Shown here: positions 36,579 through 46,384 of the stretch, piece by piece
Position numbering within the stretch: the stretch's first letter is position 1
Layout of the letters: each line of letters starts with the position of its first letter
Source: Pseudobdellovibrionaceae bacterium
GTDB lineage: Bacteria > Bdellovibrionota > UBA1018 > UBA6935
Reading direction: 5' to 3'
DNA: 60,605 bases
NCBI GenBank assembly: GCA_002722705.1
Contig: PBMP01000095.1
Span: 1-60,605, forward strand
Notes under the pieces: generated by a model
Database searches by the model: none
Told to the model about the DNA's origin: nothing
Seen by the model: the letters and a program-made list of their open reading frames with translations, nothing else
Translations under genes and position numbers: made by a program

Positions 36579-38347
36579 GAATAAATTCCTTCAATTAAAG
36601 GATTAAAATTCTTTTCAATGACACTTCTTTTCATTTTCATAGTAGGAGTCATTTCACCTTCTTCAATCGAAAACTCACGATTGATCAATTTGAAATACTT
36701 AATCTGTTCATAGCTCGCTAATGAAGCATTTACACGATCAACTACAGATTTCACATGCCCTACCACTTCTGGATCTTCAATTACTTGTTGAGTTAATTTA
36801 TTTTCTTTTTGTAGATCAGCTAAAGTACTTTCATTGAGGGTAATAATTGCACTAAAAAATTTACGATTATCCCCTACAATACAAACTTGACTAATCATTG
36901 GGTCTTCTTTGATTTTTTCCTCAATCGGAAGAGGAGCAATCATTTTCCCTCCCGATGTTTTCAGAACTTCTTTCTTTCTTCCAATGATTTGTAAAAAACC
37001 ATCTTCATTAATTTTCCCTAGATCTCCGGTATGAAGCCATCCTTCTGAGTCAATGGTTTCTCGTGTTGCTTGCTCATTCTTAAAGTACCCCTTAAACAAG
37101 TGAGGTCCTCGAGTCAACACTTCCCCGTCATCAGCGATTTTCATTTCAGTCCCCGGTTGCGCTCTTCCAACATTCCCAGCATTATCAATTCCTGGAACGG
37201 TTAAACTTAAAACAGCAGAAGTCTCTGACTGACCATAGTCTTCCAATATTTCAATCCCCAAGGCTCCAAACCAACGTGTCACATGAGAAGGAAGAGGAGC
37301 TGCCCCAGATGCAGCTTTCTCTAATTTACCTAAACCCAATGCTTCTTTTACCTTACTGAAAATCAGTTTTTCTGCGAGTCGATATTGAACTTGATCAAGA
37401 GTGGATAATTTTTTTCCTGAATATTTTGCAGCAGACACTTTATACCCTACTTCGAAAGCCCATTTTGCAAGATGTTTTTTTACTCCTTGAGCTTTATTTA
37501 ATTTTTGATTTACCCCTTCCATCATCTTTTCCCACAACCGAGGAACACACAGTAAGACATCTGGTTCCACTTCCCCCAGTTCTGTCGTCAATTGATCAAA
37601 TTGAGTACAAAAATAAATAGTTCCACGACCAGTAATTCCATATCCCACATTTTGAAGTTTTTCAGCGATGTGACACAAGGGAAGAAAAGAAAATAATTTT
37701 TTATTCACTCCAACAGGAATCGACCACGCTTCAATCACCCCATCAATTGCAAAACAAAGATTTGCATGAGAAATCATAACGCCCTTTGGATCTCCAGTTG
37801 TCCCTGAAGTATAAATCATAAATGCAGGAGCATCGGGGTCTACTTGCTCAAGATAATCCTCTAGTTTCTTTTCTTGCGCTAACTTTTGCCCAACTTCGAT
37901 GACTTCAGCATACGTCACAGCACCTTTATAAAAAGAAGCATCTCCTTCAATGACCACTACCTTTTCAACTGAGGAAGGAAGGGTCCCCTGTATTTTTTCA
38001 AAATAAGTTTTATTCTGAACGACAAGAACTCGTGCTTCAGTATGTTCGAGAACATACTGTATATCAGATGCATTTGAGTTTGGATAAAGCCCTGCACTCA
38101 TTACCCCAATTAAATGAGGTGCTAAATCAAATTGAACCCACTCAGGACGATTATAGGAGAGAATATTAATCACTTCTCCTTTTTGAAGTCCAATGGACTC
38201 TAAGTAACAAGCGATGTAAAAAATGCGATCCATCATTTCTTGAGAAGAAATAGATTTCCACTCCCCATTGAGCTTTTGAACCTGCGCTGGTTCATGGGGT
38301 GCGTCTAAAGTCCATTGATATAGCCGGTGCAAACTTGTCTTCATCAT
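36575..38347 (-). CDS. Long-chain acyl-CoA synthetase (AMP-forming)
   Basis: A ~590-residue AMP-binding ligase. The P-loop YTSGTTGDPKGVMISH is near residue 180, LPLCHIAEK follows, ASGAAPLP and EDYGQSE mark the adenylate pocket, LHTGDLG and GRKKEVLKTSGGK the hinge and C-terminal Lys region. It most resembles the FAA/FadD15 branch of fatty-acyl-CoA ligases. ATGs at 38347 and 38344 lie behind GGAGAGG; more upstream codons overlap the slt gene and are not used. It begins 35 bases after slt, in the same direction. Confidence 0.92.
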   Translation of the reverse strand: MMKTSLHRLYQWTLDAPHEPAQVQKLNGEWKSISSQEMMDRIFYIACYLESIGLQKGEVINILSYNRPEWVQFDLAPHLIGVMSAGLYPNSNASDIQYVLEHTEARVLVVQNKTYFEKIQGTLPSSVEKVVVIEGDASFYKGAVTYAEVIEVGQKLAQEKKLEDYLEQVDPDAPAFMIYTSGTTGDPKGVMISHANLCFAIDGVIEAWSIPVGVNKKLFSFLPLCHIAEKLQNVGYGITGRGTIYFCTQFDQLTTELGEVEPDVLLCVPRLWEKMMEGVNQKLNKAQGVKKHLAKWAFEVGYKVSAAKYSGKKLSTLDQVQYRLAEKLIFSKVKEALGLGKLEKAASGAAPLPSHVTRWFGALGIEILEDYGQSETSAVLSLTVPGIDNAGNVGRAQPGTEMKIADDGEVLTRGPHLFKGYFKNEQATRETIDSEGWLHTGDLGKINEDGFLQIIGRKKEVLKTSGGKMIAPLPIEEKIKEDPMISQVCIVGDNRKFFSAIITLNESTLADLQKENKLTQQVIEDPEVVGHVKSVVDRVNASLASYEQIKYFKLINREFSIEEGEMTPTMKMKRSVIEKNFNPLIEGIYS

Positions 38348-38381
38348 TCTCGCCTCTCCTAAAACAGATTTGAGAATGATC

Positions 38382-40109
38382 TTACTGTAAAAAAGATTCA
38401 AGCGCCTCAAATTTCGCTGAGACTTTTTGAGTCGCTGGAGTTCTTGTCGAGTAAAGACGACGATACCAATGATAATTTCTACCAATCAGAACGACATAGT
38501 TTCTGGTTTCTGCAAAAGGGATGAGATCAAGAAAAAGCATTCGATTGTGAACAGGATACCTTCTTAACCACTGATCCACATTCTGAGGTCCCGCATTATA
38601 CGCAGCGAGTGCAAGCTCTGTTTCTCCATCATAGCGTTTGACCAGTCGTTTCAAATACTTTGTCCCCAAACGAATATTCAAAGCAGGACGTTTCAGACTC
38701 CAACGATTTACTCTTCGCTTCATCATACGTGCAGTCGATGGAAGAAGTTGCATTAACCCTACTGCTCCAGCTGGAGAACGAATTCCTGGAAGAAACCCAC
38801 TTTCTTGGCGAATCAAAGCAGCAATGAGGTAGGGATCGATTCCTTTCGCATATCTTTTGATCCATTTTTTATATTTATACGGATAAAACTGAACAAAGAC
38901 CTTTTCATGAATCGACTGAGGAACTTCTTTCATATAAAGAGACAGCATCCGAAAAGAGACAAATTGAGACCCAACCCATTTGGCAAGAAGCGCACCATAG
39001 AGCTTTACTTCAGGAAGATCTTTTTTTAATTCAGGTTCAATTCTTCTTAAGAGCTCTTGAGCATATCCACTCTTCTTCATACGGTAAAGAACTTCAATCG
39101 ATCTCAGATACTGATTTAAACGTTCATCATTTTCTGATCGAAAATATACTTCAGGAGGTTGATCCGGTTGAACCGCTTCGATTGGATATTCTTTTTTTGC
39201 ATGCATTGAAATCGCATGCATACTGAGTGGATTATGAACCATCATTTTTTCAACATAAACTTCTGACTCATCTACTGAATCTTCTTTTTGAAGACAGTAT
39301 CCACTCCAATATAAAACTCGAGTATGAAAACGATCATCATTTCCTTCTTCTAAGGCTTTTAAAAAAGGAAGCGCTTCATCACAGTCTTGTTTCCAAATAT
39401 TTAAAAGTGCATACCGATAACGAGCAATGGTCGTTGATTCATCCTTCAGTTCTCCGCACTGATGAGCTTTTTTATAAAGCTTCATCGCAAGCTGAACAAA
39501 TCGTTCTTCAGGAAAAAACTCTTCTGCTTTTTGTCCAAGTGCGGTTAAAAAAACAGCAGGAGCACATTGAGAGCCTGAAATCGCTGCATTAGCAACCATT
39601 GTTAATGACTCCCAGGTATCAAACTTCCGCAATGACCTAAGAATTGAGGATCGAGAATATTGATAAAGTTTTTTAAATTCTTCTGCAACAATCAACTCAC
39701 CAATCGTATCTAAATCAAGAGGAGGCCTTGTCTCTCTTTTCATTAGTCCATCAGAAGTAAAAGAAGATCCCATTCCCATTTCTGATTCGTCGGCAATGAC
39801 TGCACAGAATGGATTTTTTTCATGGGAAACAAGACAAGAAACAATAAGTTCACTCTTTGCTGAAGAAGAAAGTTTATTTTGCTTAAACAATAGATAGGAT
39901 TGGGCGTAGGACTTCAACCCCCGATACTTTGGAGACTCAAGATCAATTCCTAGTTTCTTTTTTTTCAAAGCCTGATCAAAAGTTTCTTTTTTAATAGTAG
40001 GCTCATTATCTGAAAGCAAAGAAACCTGAAGCTTATCTGACTGTTCTGCTTTTAAATGAAACCCCAGAATCAAAATACAGATTCCAAGTATTCCCCACTT
40101 GTTTTTCAT
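38382..40109 (-). CDS. slt: Soluble lytic murein transglycosylase
   Basis: A 575-residue periplasmic enzyme (signal peptide of about 22 residues). It cuts peptidoglycan glycan strands to make anhydro-muropeptides. The N-terminal ~400 residues are a helical superhelix. The C-terminal goose-type lysozyme domain has ALIRQESGF (catalytic Glu), GAVGLMQLLP, a RLGTKYLK helix and AAYNAGPQNV. Length and order match Slt70-type enzymes. Confidence 0.92.
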   Translation of the reverse strand: MKNKWGILGICILILGFHLKAEQSDKLQVSLLSDNEPTIKKETFDQALKKKKLGIDLESPKYRGLKSYAQSYLLFKQNKLSSSAKSELIVSCLVSHEKNPFCAVIADESEMGMGSSFTSDGLMKRETRPPLDLDTIGELIVAEEFKKLYQYSRSSILRSLRKFDTWESLTMVANAAISGSQCAPAVFLTALGQKAEEFFPEERFVQLAMKLYKKAHQCGELKDESTTIARYRYALLNIWKQDCDEALPFLKALEEGNDDRFHTRVLYWSGYCLQKEDSVDESEVYVEKMMVHNPLSMHAISMHAKKEYPIEAVQPDQPPEVYFRSENDERLNQYLRSIEVLYRMKKSGYAQELLRRIEPELKKDLPEVKLYGALLAKWVGSQFVSFRMLSLYMKEVPQSIHEKVFVQFYPYKYKKWIKRYAKGIDPYLIAALIRQESGFLPGIRSPAGAVGLMQLLPSTARMMKRRVNRWSLKRPALNIRLGTKYLKRLVKRYDGETELALAAYNAGPQNVDQWLRRYPVHNRMLFLDLIPFAETRNYVVLIGRNYHWYRRLYSTRTPATQKVSAKFEALESFLQ

Positions 40110-40268
40110 CCTTGAAAGCCCTTCACATTGACGTCACATGTCCATCGTGACTAGCCTATGATATCGGATTTTTAATAAAAATTAAATAAGTCAAATAATT
40201 GACCCTAAGCTGACTCATTGAGAAATAAAAGGCCTGACAGTCTTTTTTGTCCATGGCATACAGAAGAT

Positions 40269-41474
40269 ATGCATTTAATCGACTTACTCGCGCTGTTGGG
40301 ATGTGCTTTAATTTTTGCAAAACTTTTGGGGGGAATCGTTAGCCGCTTTGGCGTTCCTTCGGTTCTGGCTGAACTCCTCACCGGGGTTTTATTTGGTAAT
40401 CTAGGCGGATTCATTGGAACACAGTTCAATATCCTTGAACACTCAGACATTGCTCACTCATTATCTGAAATGGGAGTCTTGTTTCTCCTCTTCATTGTTG
40501 GACTAGAAACAGACATCACTGAAATCACCAAAGTAGGAAAAGATGCAGGACTCGCCGCAATTGCAGGAGTCATTGCACCTTTTGCATTGGCTTTCTTAGT
40601 CATCCCATGGATCATTCCTACAAGTACTTTTAATCACACCCTTTTTATGGGGGCGACACTCTGTGCAACCAGCGTAGGAATCACAGCAGCCGTTCTTAAA
40701 GATACAGGAAAACTGAGCAGTATTTCAGGACGAATTATCATCGGTGCAGCGGTCATTGATGATGTCCTAGGCATCATTGTCCTCACCGTCGTCTCCGCCC
40801 TCGTTACCCAAGGATCTGTTTCTATGATCCAACTTGCCACTTTACTCGGAAAGATTTTTCTTTTTGGAGGAGGAGTGATTCTTCTTCGAAGATTCTTTTT
40901 ACCCAACGTTCTTTCGCGGATTCGACCTCTTGAGGTCTCTGGAACAATCACGATTCTTTTATTCTCACTCACTATGATTGTTGCATGGACTGCTGAGCTT
41001 TCAGGATTAGAAGGAATTATTGGAGCATTTGCCCTCGGAATGGCTCTCGAAGATATTCATTTCAAAGGATACAAAGAAAAAGGGGAATACTCTTTAGAGC
41101 ATCTGATGAAACCAATAACAGACTTTTTAGTTCCAATATTTTTTGTTGTTATGGGAATGAGTGTAAAACTCAGTGCATTTGCAAGTGGAGAATCCCTGAG
41201 TATCGCTGGAATTCTCATCATTGTGGCAATCATTGGTAAAATGGTCTGCGGATATGTCATTAGTAAAAAATCAGTAGCCCAAGGTGCTGATCGTCTTCTG
41301 ATTGGTTTTGGAATGATCCCTAGGGGCGAAGTCGGGTTAATCTTTGCAGCAATGGGCTCTAAACTAAAAGTCCTCAATGAAACCGATTATGCCGCAGTAG
41401 TAGCCATGGTTGCAGTAACGACCTTAATTGCTCCTGGACTTCTAGCATGGAGATCAAAACAAGTTAAAAGCTAG
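40269..41474 (+). CDS. CPA2-type cation/proton antiporter
   Basis: A 401-residue membrane protein with about 12 segments. It has FGVPSVLAELLTGVLFGNLG near the start, FLLFIVGLETD after segment 3, and the acidic pair VIDDVLGIIVLTVV in the middle, which marks Na+/H+ or K+/H+ antiporters of the KefB/NapA family. No RCK/TrkA domain follows, unlike Kef. The ATG at 40269 is the start; a TTG at 40218 would add 17 polar residues with no support. Confidence 0.87.
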   Translation: MHLIDLLALLGCALIFAKLLGGIVSRFGVPSVLAELLTGVLFGNLGGFIGTQFNILEHSDIAHSLSEMGVLFLLFIVGLETDITEITKVGKDAGLAAIAGVIAPFALAFLVIPWIIPTSTFNHTLFMGATLCATSVGITAAVLKDTGKLSSISGRIIIGAAVIDDVLGIIVLTVVSALVTQGSVSMIQLATLLGKIFLFGGGVILLRRFFLPNVLSRIRPLEVSGTITILLFSLTMIVAWTAELSGLEGIIGAFALGMALEDIHFKGYKEKGEYSLEHLMKPITDFLVPIFFVVMGMSVKLSAFASGESLSIAGILIIVAIIGKMVCGYVISKKSVAQGADRLLIGFGMIPRGEVGLIFAAMGSKLKVLNETDYAAVVAMVAVTTLIAPGLLAWRSKQVKS

Positions 41475-41508
41475 CCGAAACCGTTATTCTTGTGCTATGG
41501 TCCCGGCC

Positions 41509-41655
41509 ATGGCTAAAAGAATTGGAATGTTAAAAAAGAAGTTGGCAAGAACGATTGAAAAGACAAATAAAGCAGGAAAGAGCAAACCACGAAACTCTTT
41601 CAGCTATGCAATGTCTAAGAGAGCTGTTCAGAAAAAAACAGCTCGATCGAACTAA
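41509..41655 (+). CDS. Small highly basic protein (48 residues)
   Basis: A short frame after the antiporter gene encodes a 48-residue protein, very rich in Lys and Arg (MAKRIGMLKKKLAR...TARSN). An upstream in-frame ATG at 41497 would add four residues. It overlaps the stop of the convergent gene by four bases. Its composition recalls ribosomal or nucleoid-binding small proteins; I do not recognise a family. No internal stop over 49 codons and the strong bias make a real gene likely, but not certain. Confidence 0.5.
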   Translation: MAKRIGMLKKKLARTIEKTNKAGKSKPRNSFSYAMSKRAVQKKTARSN

Positions 41656-42119
41656 ATCTTAAGAAACACAGAAGCAAGCTGATGACTCATTTGGATATTC
41701 AGCTCTCTTTTAAATTTCTTTTGAAGTTCTAATACTCGGTTTGAACCTTTTTTAAATTTTATTGAAAACTGAAAAGGCTCGATCGAATGCAAATACTGGA
41801 TCTCTTTTTCGATTTTTTCTACATCGATGGAAGACCGAAAAATACTTTTTGCTTTAGATAGAAACGTATTTTTTGGACTCACCTGTAGATACTCAGCTTC
41901 ACTTTCATCTACTGAAACTCCAACGATTTTCATCTTTTTTCCACCCAGAAACACAAAAGACCCTACTTGCGTTGCATCCGCATGAGCCCCGAGATTCGTT
42001 AGAATCCCCCCTGCGATGAACAAAGTCAGTGCCTGAGACTCGGAATCTTGGGTAGCAGTTAAAACCATTGCTTGAGCAGAAGCATTCCATAAAACAGATA
42101 GCAAAAGTAAGGTTTTCAT
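41652..42119 (-). CDS. Small secreted protein, unknown
   Basis: A 155-residue protein with signal MKTLLLLSVLWNASAQA. The mature part is beta-rich at first (LTLFIAGGILTNLG, SFVFLGGKKMKIVGV) and helical later (DVEKIEKEIQYLHS). No family is recognised. The ATG at 42119 has GGAGGA eight bases ahead; an extended frame upstream lacks a ribosome site. It is divergent from the next plus-strand gene. Confidence 0.55.
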   Translation of the reverse strand: MKTLLLLSVLWNASAQAMVLTATQDSESQALTLFIAGGILTNLGAHADATQVGSFVFLGGKKMKIVGVSVDESEAEYLQVSPKNTFLSKAKSIFRSSIDVEKIEKEIQYLHSIEPFQFSIKFKKGSNRVLELQKKFKRELNIQMSHQLASVFLKI

Positions 42120-42290
42120 CAATAGTCCTCCATACACCTGCGTCATACCTTTTTTAAAAAAAAGGAGCAAGTTTTGATTCAAGAAGACAATGAAGCCAAG
42201 CCACTTGAACATCAATCTCAGGATCAATATTTAACTTACCGTTTTCTTCGTAACTTGACACAACAACTCATTAACAATAGAAACGCCGCA

Positions 42291-42608
42291 ATGAAAACAA
42301 TACTTCTGGTCTTTTTTATTTCTTTTCAATGTCTCGCAAGTACTGCACTTGAAGAATGTGAATCAAAAATTGATTACTCCTTCATTACTAGCCCCGAAGG
42401 GACGAACGGATCTTTAATGGAAGGAGTTTACTGCACCAACCTCTGCACAAAACTACAAGCAGATGAAGGTTTATGTAAATTCTGTCCTCAACCTCAACAA
42501 ATTCAAAGTGCAACCCAAGGTTACTTTATTGTGAGTAAAATAAAATACCTCGCACCAGGAGAGTCCGTATTCTATAAAAACACGACCTATGAATGCACAG
42601 GGCATTAA
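42291..42608 (+). CDS. Small secreted Cys-rich protein, unknown
   Basis: A 105-residue protein with signal MKTILLVFFISFQCLAST. The mature sequence has about seven Cys (ECESK, YCTNLCTK, LCKFCP, YECTG), which suggests a disulfide-knotted extracellular domain. The ATG at 42291 fits the signal peptide; upstream codons are in frame but not typical of a signal. A TTGACA hexamer lies at 42255-42260, but no -10 at the right spacing is evident. Confidence 0.55.
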   Translation: MKTILLVFFISFQCLASTALEECESKIDYSFITSPEGTNGSLMEGVYCTNLCTKLQADEGLCKFCPQPQQIQSATQGYFIVSKIKYLAPGESVFYKNTTYECTGH

Positions 42609-42610
42609 AA

Positions 42611-43687
42611 TCATTCAACGTCAAATATTCCAACTACCGGAAAATGATCAGACCACTGAATCGCTTCTTTTTGTAATACGTAGGATTCAGAGACTTTCAT
42701 TTTTTTATAAAAAAGGTAATCAATCGTTCGATCAGGCTTTGAAGAACGACTTCCATTTGGAAAATGCGTAAACCACTTTTCTGGATCACTTTCCATGTCT
42801 TTTAAGCTTGGAATACTAGGGTAAGCTTCAACGAGCTCCTTAATTTCAGAATCTGGATTATAGTAGCTTTGTTCTTCTTGAGATAAAGAATGAAATGCTT
42901 TTTTTGAAGAAAGAAGATTAAAATCTCCTCCAATGACTGCAGAGACTTCTTCACGATCAAGAACTTGCTTAACGTGATGAACTTGCTTTTCCATAGTATC
43001 GGTTCCTTGAGCAAATGCATCTAAATGAGTATTCAAAATACGAACAGCTGTTCCATTTTTTTGAGGAAGCATAACTTCCAAAATCGCTCGTTTTAGATCA
43101 AAAGCTTGTGAAATAAAATCTTTTGGGATTTGGGTGAGCCGTTCTCGCATAGCTGAGTGGATTTGATATTTAGAAAGGGTGACAAGCTTCATCCCTGCGG
43201 ACCCCATCACTTTAGGATGAGGAACAAACTTAGACTTCCAATAAAAAGCTTCCGCAAAACAAGGGTAACGGTCATGAAGTCTTTGAAGTAGTAACTCTGT
43301 TTGGTTTTGATGATCTGTTCTCTTAGCTCCTTCATCAACTTCTTGTAACAAAACGATATCAGGATCTTCCGATACAATCACATTTGCAATTTCATCTAAC
43401 GTTTGCTCGATATCTTTTGACGAAGGCCTTAGGTCTGGTCCACTCCCATCTAACTTATCATAAAAAAAGACATAGTTTTTTCCAGCAAAATACTGAACAT
43501 TCCATGAAAGAATTTTTAAAGGAGTTCCTTCCCAAGTACGGTCGGTATTACAAACAAGCTTTGCTTTTTGCCTCGAACGAGGAAAAAAATTTAGTTTATA
43601 AATCACAATAATCAACGTAAAGACAATAAGACTGAGAACACCAATAACTTTATAAAGCACAGTTCCCCCTTTTCTCATCCTTATCAC
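42611..43687 (-). CDS. Membrane-anchored endonuclease/exonuclease/phosphatase-family protein
   Basis: A 358-residue protein with a membrane anchor at about residues 10-32. The EEP fold motifs follow: LSWNVQYFAG near residue 53, the metal Glu in VLLQEVDEG, the GDFN strand (IGGDFNLLSS) and the ending SDHFPVVGIF His. Members hydrolyse phosphodiesters in DNA, lipids or nucleotides. Anchored on the outside of the inner membrane, so an extracytoplasmic nuclease or phosphatase is likely. Start: GTG at 43687 or ATG at 43678. It ends three bases after the plus-strand gene and starts six bases after the previous minus-strand gene. Confidence 0.75.
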   Translation of the reverse strand: MIRMRKGGTVLYKVIGVLSLIVFTLIIVIYKLNFFPRSRQKAKLVCNTDRTWEGTPLKILSWNVQYFAGKNYVFFYDKLDGSGPDLRPSSKDIEQTLDEIANVIVSEDPDIVLLQEVDEGAKRTDHQNQTELLLQRLHDRYPCFAEAFYWKSKFVPHPKVMGSAGMKLVTLSKYQIHSAMRERLTQIPKDFISQAFDLKRAILEVMLPQKNGTAVRILNTHLDAFAQGTDTMEKQVHHVKQVLDREEVSAVIGGDFNLLSSKKAFHSLSQEEQSYYNPDSEIKELVEAYPSIPSLKDMESDPEKWFTHFPNGSRSSKPDRTIDYLFYKKMKVSESYVLQKEAIQWSDHFPVVGIFDVE

Positions 43688-43693
43688 AATTTG

Positions 43694-45100
43694 CTATTGC
43701 GTTAATGAGGGAATTTTAAAAGCGGCTCTAAAGAGTGTGTCACATCCCATGACTTCAAGGAGTCCACTTCTCAAGTCGATCACTTCAATTTCCTTCTCAT
43801 CCCGTCTTAAAGCATTATGTTCCGCTGCAATTGCTCTTAAAGCTAGCGTTAAAAGCTGATAAGACTCATTTAGGTAATCAATCGTTTGTCCTTGAGGAAG
43901 GGCAAGAAGCTGTGTTTTAGAAGACTGAGGAAGTTCTTTTTGAATCGATCCAAAAGGGTTTAATAGTCTACTAAAAAGACCTCTTCTCCCCTTTGCTTTC
44001 ATCCGATAAGCAAAATAACGGTCTAAATTTTTAAAAATAGGTTCTTCTCCACGTGCGCGTCGAACCTCATTGACCTTTACAAGAAATCGAGGCGTATTGG
44101 AAATCACGAAAGATGCAAAAGCCGCTTTCATTGCTAATAGACCGAGTGCAACTCCAACCGTTCCGGCACCTGCAGCATAAAAACCATATCCCATGACAGC
44201 ACCAGCAATCTCCATGGGGTTTCTCATCAAAAAGGAGCTCGCTCTTTCTTCATTTAATTTCGGAATTTCATCTGAAAGTTTAACTAAACTTAAAATTCCA
44301 ACTTCAAGTAAAGCTAAAGCCTCATTTTCACTTTTTGGAATTGATTTTAAAAAAGCATGTTGAATGCTACGCTCTTCATAATGAGTGTTAATAGAATTCT
44401 CTAACTGCTTTAAAGAAGCGGAATCAGGACCTTCATAAAGAAATCGAAGAGATGTAAAAACCATGTGAAGAGCAATATCCACATCTGCCTTATGAGTGTC
44501 TCTCACATTCGGGAACTCTCCCTCAAGCACCACCGGATACCAATAATTTTTTTTAAAAAACTTAAAGCTTTCCACAGCCTTGTCATCAGAACCCACAAAA
44601 GCCTGCTTCCCATCATCCGAAGATTTCTTATCTCCGGACAACAATGTAGAATAATGAGCTAAAAATTTTAGTTTATTAGCAATGCGTTCTGACTCTTCAC
44701 TCGCTCTTTCTTTTTGACTTTTCTGACGAGCAAATTTCTGTGCCCTTTTTTCCATTAATAGACGAGTTCGATCCAAACCAGAACTCGCCTCACTCACATC
44801 AATAACTTCTTCTCCATTAATGTTAATGTCGTCAATCTCGTCAATCAAACTCGACTGAGGGTAAAGTTCCTCCCAAACCTCTTTCAAGACTCCCATAAAA
44901 GCAGCTCTTGCTGAACCATTTGGAAACACTCGGTAAATATTTTTTGAGGGCTTATTTTCCTCTTTAATCTCATCTCCCTGTTGAATCTCTTTGGATTCCA
45001 CAACGGCCAACGCGGTCGTTGATTCATTCTCTTGAGAAAATCCCAAGGTTCCATAAAAAAGGGAGACAATTGCTAAAGAAAACATAACTCGGTTAGTCAT
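43694..45100 (-). CDS. Large secreted protein, unknown
   Basis: A ~468-residue protein with a signal peptide ending near GFSQE (MTNRVMFSLAIVSLFYGTLGFS). A hydrophobic Gly-rich stretch (GAVMGYGFYAAGAGTVGVALGLL) near residue 310 may be a membrane segment; the rest is charged and helical. No family is recognised. ATG at 45100 fits the signal; a GTG at 45127 would add nine residues. It lies in the same direction as the 45170 and 42611 genes with short gaps, probably one operon. Confidence 0.5.
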   Translation of the reverse strand: MTNRVMFSLAIVSLFYGTLGFSQENESTTALAVVESKEIQQGDEIKEENKPSKNIYRVFPNGSARAAFMGVLKEVWEELYPQSSLIDEIDDININGEEVIDVSEASSGLDRTRLLMEKRAQKFARQKSQKERASEESERIANKLKFLAHYSTLLSGDKKSSDDGKQAFVGSDDKAVESFKFFKKNYWYPVVLEGEFPNVRDTHKADVDIALHMVFTSLRFLYEGPDSASLKQLENSINTHYEERSIQHAFLKSIPKSENEALALLEVGILSLVKLSDEIPKLNEERASSFLMRNPMEIAGAVMGYGFYAAGAGTVGVALGLLAMKAAFASFVISNTPRFLVKVNEVRRARGEEPIFKNLDRYFAYRMKAKGRRGLFSRLLNPFGSIQKELPQSSKTQLLALPQGQTIDYLNESYQLLTLALRAIAAEHNALRRDEKEIEVIDLRSGLLEVMGCDTLFRAAFKIPSLTQ

Positions 45101-45169
45101 TCTAGCGGTATATCGAATCTCATCCACTTATTCAATACTATTTTAGTCTTCTTTAGAATTTAATCTCAA

Positions 45170-46228
45170 CTAACGGACTCGAACCGGAACCCATGAGCCT
45201 TGTGCTTGTTCAATAAGGGTTTTTTCTTTTCTAGCGGCTTTCTTTCTGGGGAACTTCGGCTTTTCACCGCTGCTTCGAAGAACAACGAATAATTCCACAG
45301 GTCTCCCTGCGTTCCTCATCATCATGAAATCCACCCCCACCCACTCTTTTTTGAGATCTTTCCAGTTTCGATTAAACCTCTTAAAAAGAGGAAGCCGCAT
45401 TTGAAAATCATTAAATGATTCATTCTCATCGATGGCATACAACTGCGAATATCTTTCTTCAGGGGAAGAGCTCAGCTGGTTGATTTGCTTTTGTGATCCT
45501 CGAGAAAACACAAATGATTCAGACTGATAGCTCCATCCTTCGTGTTGTTTGAGAGATTCAAAAGATTTTCGTAAATTTAAAGTCATTTGATTACTTTCAA
45601 GGTACTTTAAAAACAAAAAAGTCCCTTTCTTTAAAAGTGCAGGATAATTCATCAAGAGGACTGGAATTGAAACCAACCAACCCTCTGAAGATTGATTGAT
45701 AAAAGGGTAAATTAAAAAAAAGACTCCAACCGAAAGCATCGAAGACGTAACAAACTTGTAAAAAAAAGAATTCGGATTACCTAGAAACTTTTTTTGATCT
45801 TTAATCATTTTTCCAAAATCTTCTTGAAAACTTTCAATTTCAGAGAGGAAATTTTCAATTTGCTGCTCTCCTTCTAAACGAAACCCTCTGACCTTAAACT
45901 CTGGAGCCTCTTCAGAGCCTGCAATTTCATAATGACGTTCAATCCCTAAAATTTGAGAAGCCACTTTTTTCCTTTGAGAAGTATGTTCTGAGTTTACATT
46001 CAAAAAATAAACATCTGGCTTTACGTCTCGTACTCTAAGATTGTGTTTTCTGATAGCAGAAAGCTCTTGAATCACTCCGTAAGTCTTTCCTCGAAAAACA
46101 GAATGACTTCTTTCAAACGCTCTAAACAACGCTTGGCAAGCCTGATGGTTTTTCGTTTTTTCTGTCGCAAAACTAACCTCAGAAGTAAGAAGAGCTAAGA
46201 TAAAACAAAGAAGACGCGTCATGAGCAT
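45170..46228 (-). CDS. Secreted protein with two central membrane segments, unknown
   Basis: A 352-residue protein with a signal peptide (residues 3-21). The mature N terminus carries ACQALFRAFER, close to the CxxLF motif of two other secreted proteins here. Two hydrophobic segments near residues 160-205 flank a Lys-rich loop. The C terminus is very basic (KFPRKKAARKEK). No family is recognised. It heads an operon of three minus-strand genes. Confidence 0.5.
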   Translation of the reverse strand: MLMTRLLCFILALLTSEVSFATEKTKNHQACQALFRAFERSHSVFRGKTYGVIQELSAIRKHNLRVRDVKPDVYFLNVNSEHTSQRKKVASQILGIERHYEIAGSEEAPEFKVRGFRLEGEQQIENFLSEIESFQEDFGKMIKDQKKFLGNPNSFFYKFVTSSMLSVGVFFLIYPFINQSSEGWLVSIPVLLMNYPALLKKGTFLFLKYLESNQMTLNLRKSFESLKQHEGWSYQSESFVFSRGSQKQINQLSSSPEERYSQLYAIDENESFNDFQMRLPLFKRFNRNWKDLKKEWVGVDFMMMRNAGRPVELFVVLRSSGEKPKFPRKKAARKEKTLIEQAQGSWVPVRVR

Positions 46229-46384
46229 TTAAGTACATTAACCACCAATAACGATCAACAATTCTTTTCTAAAAAATTTTATCTTTATAAACAATTAGTT
46301 AAGAGCAATACTGCCTGAAATTTACATGACTTAAAAAATCAATTTTTAGTTGAACCCGAAGCTCTCAAATGATACATCGCAGCA

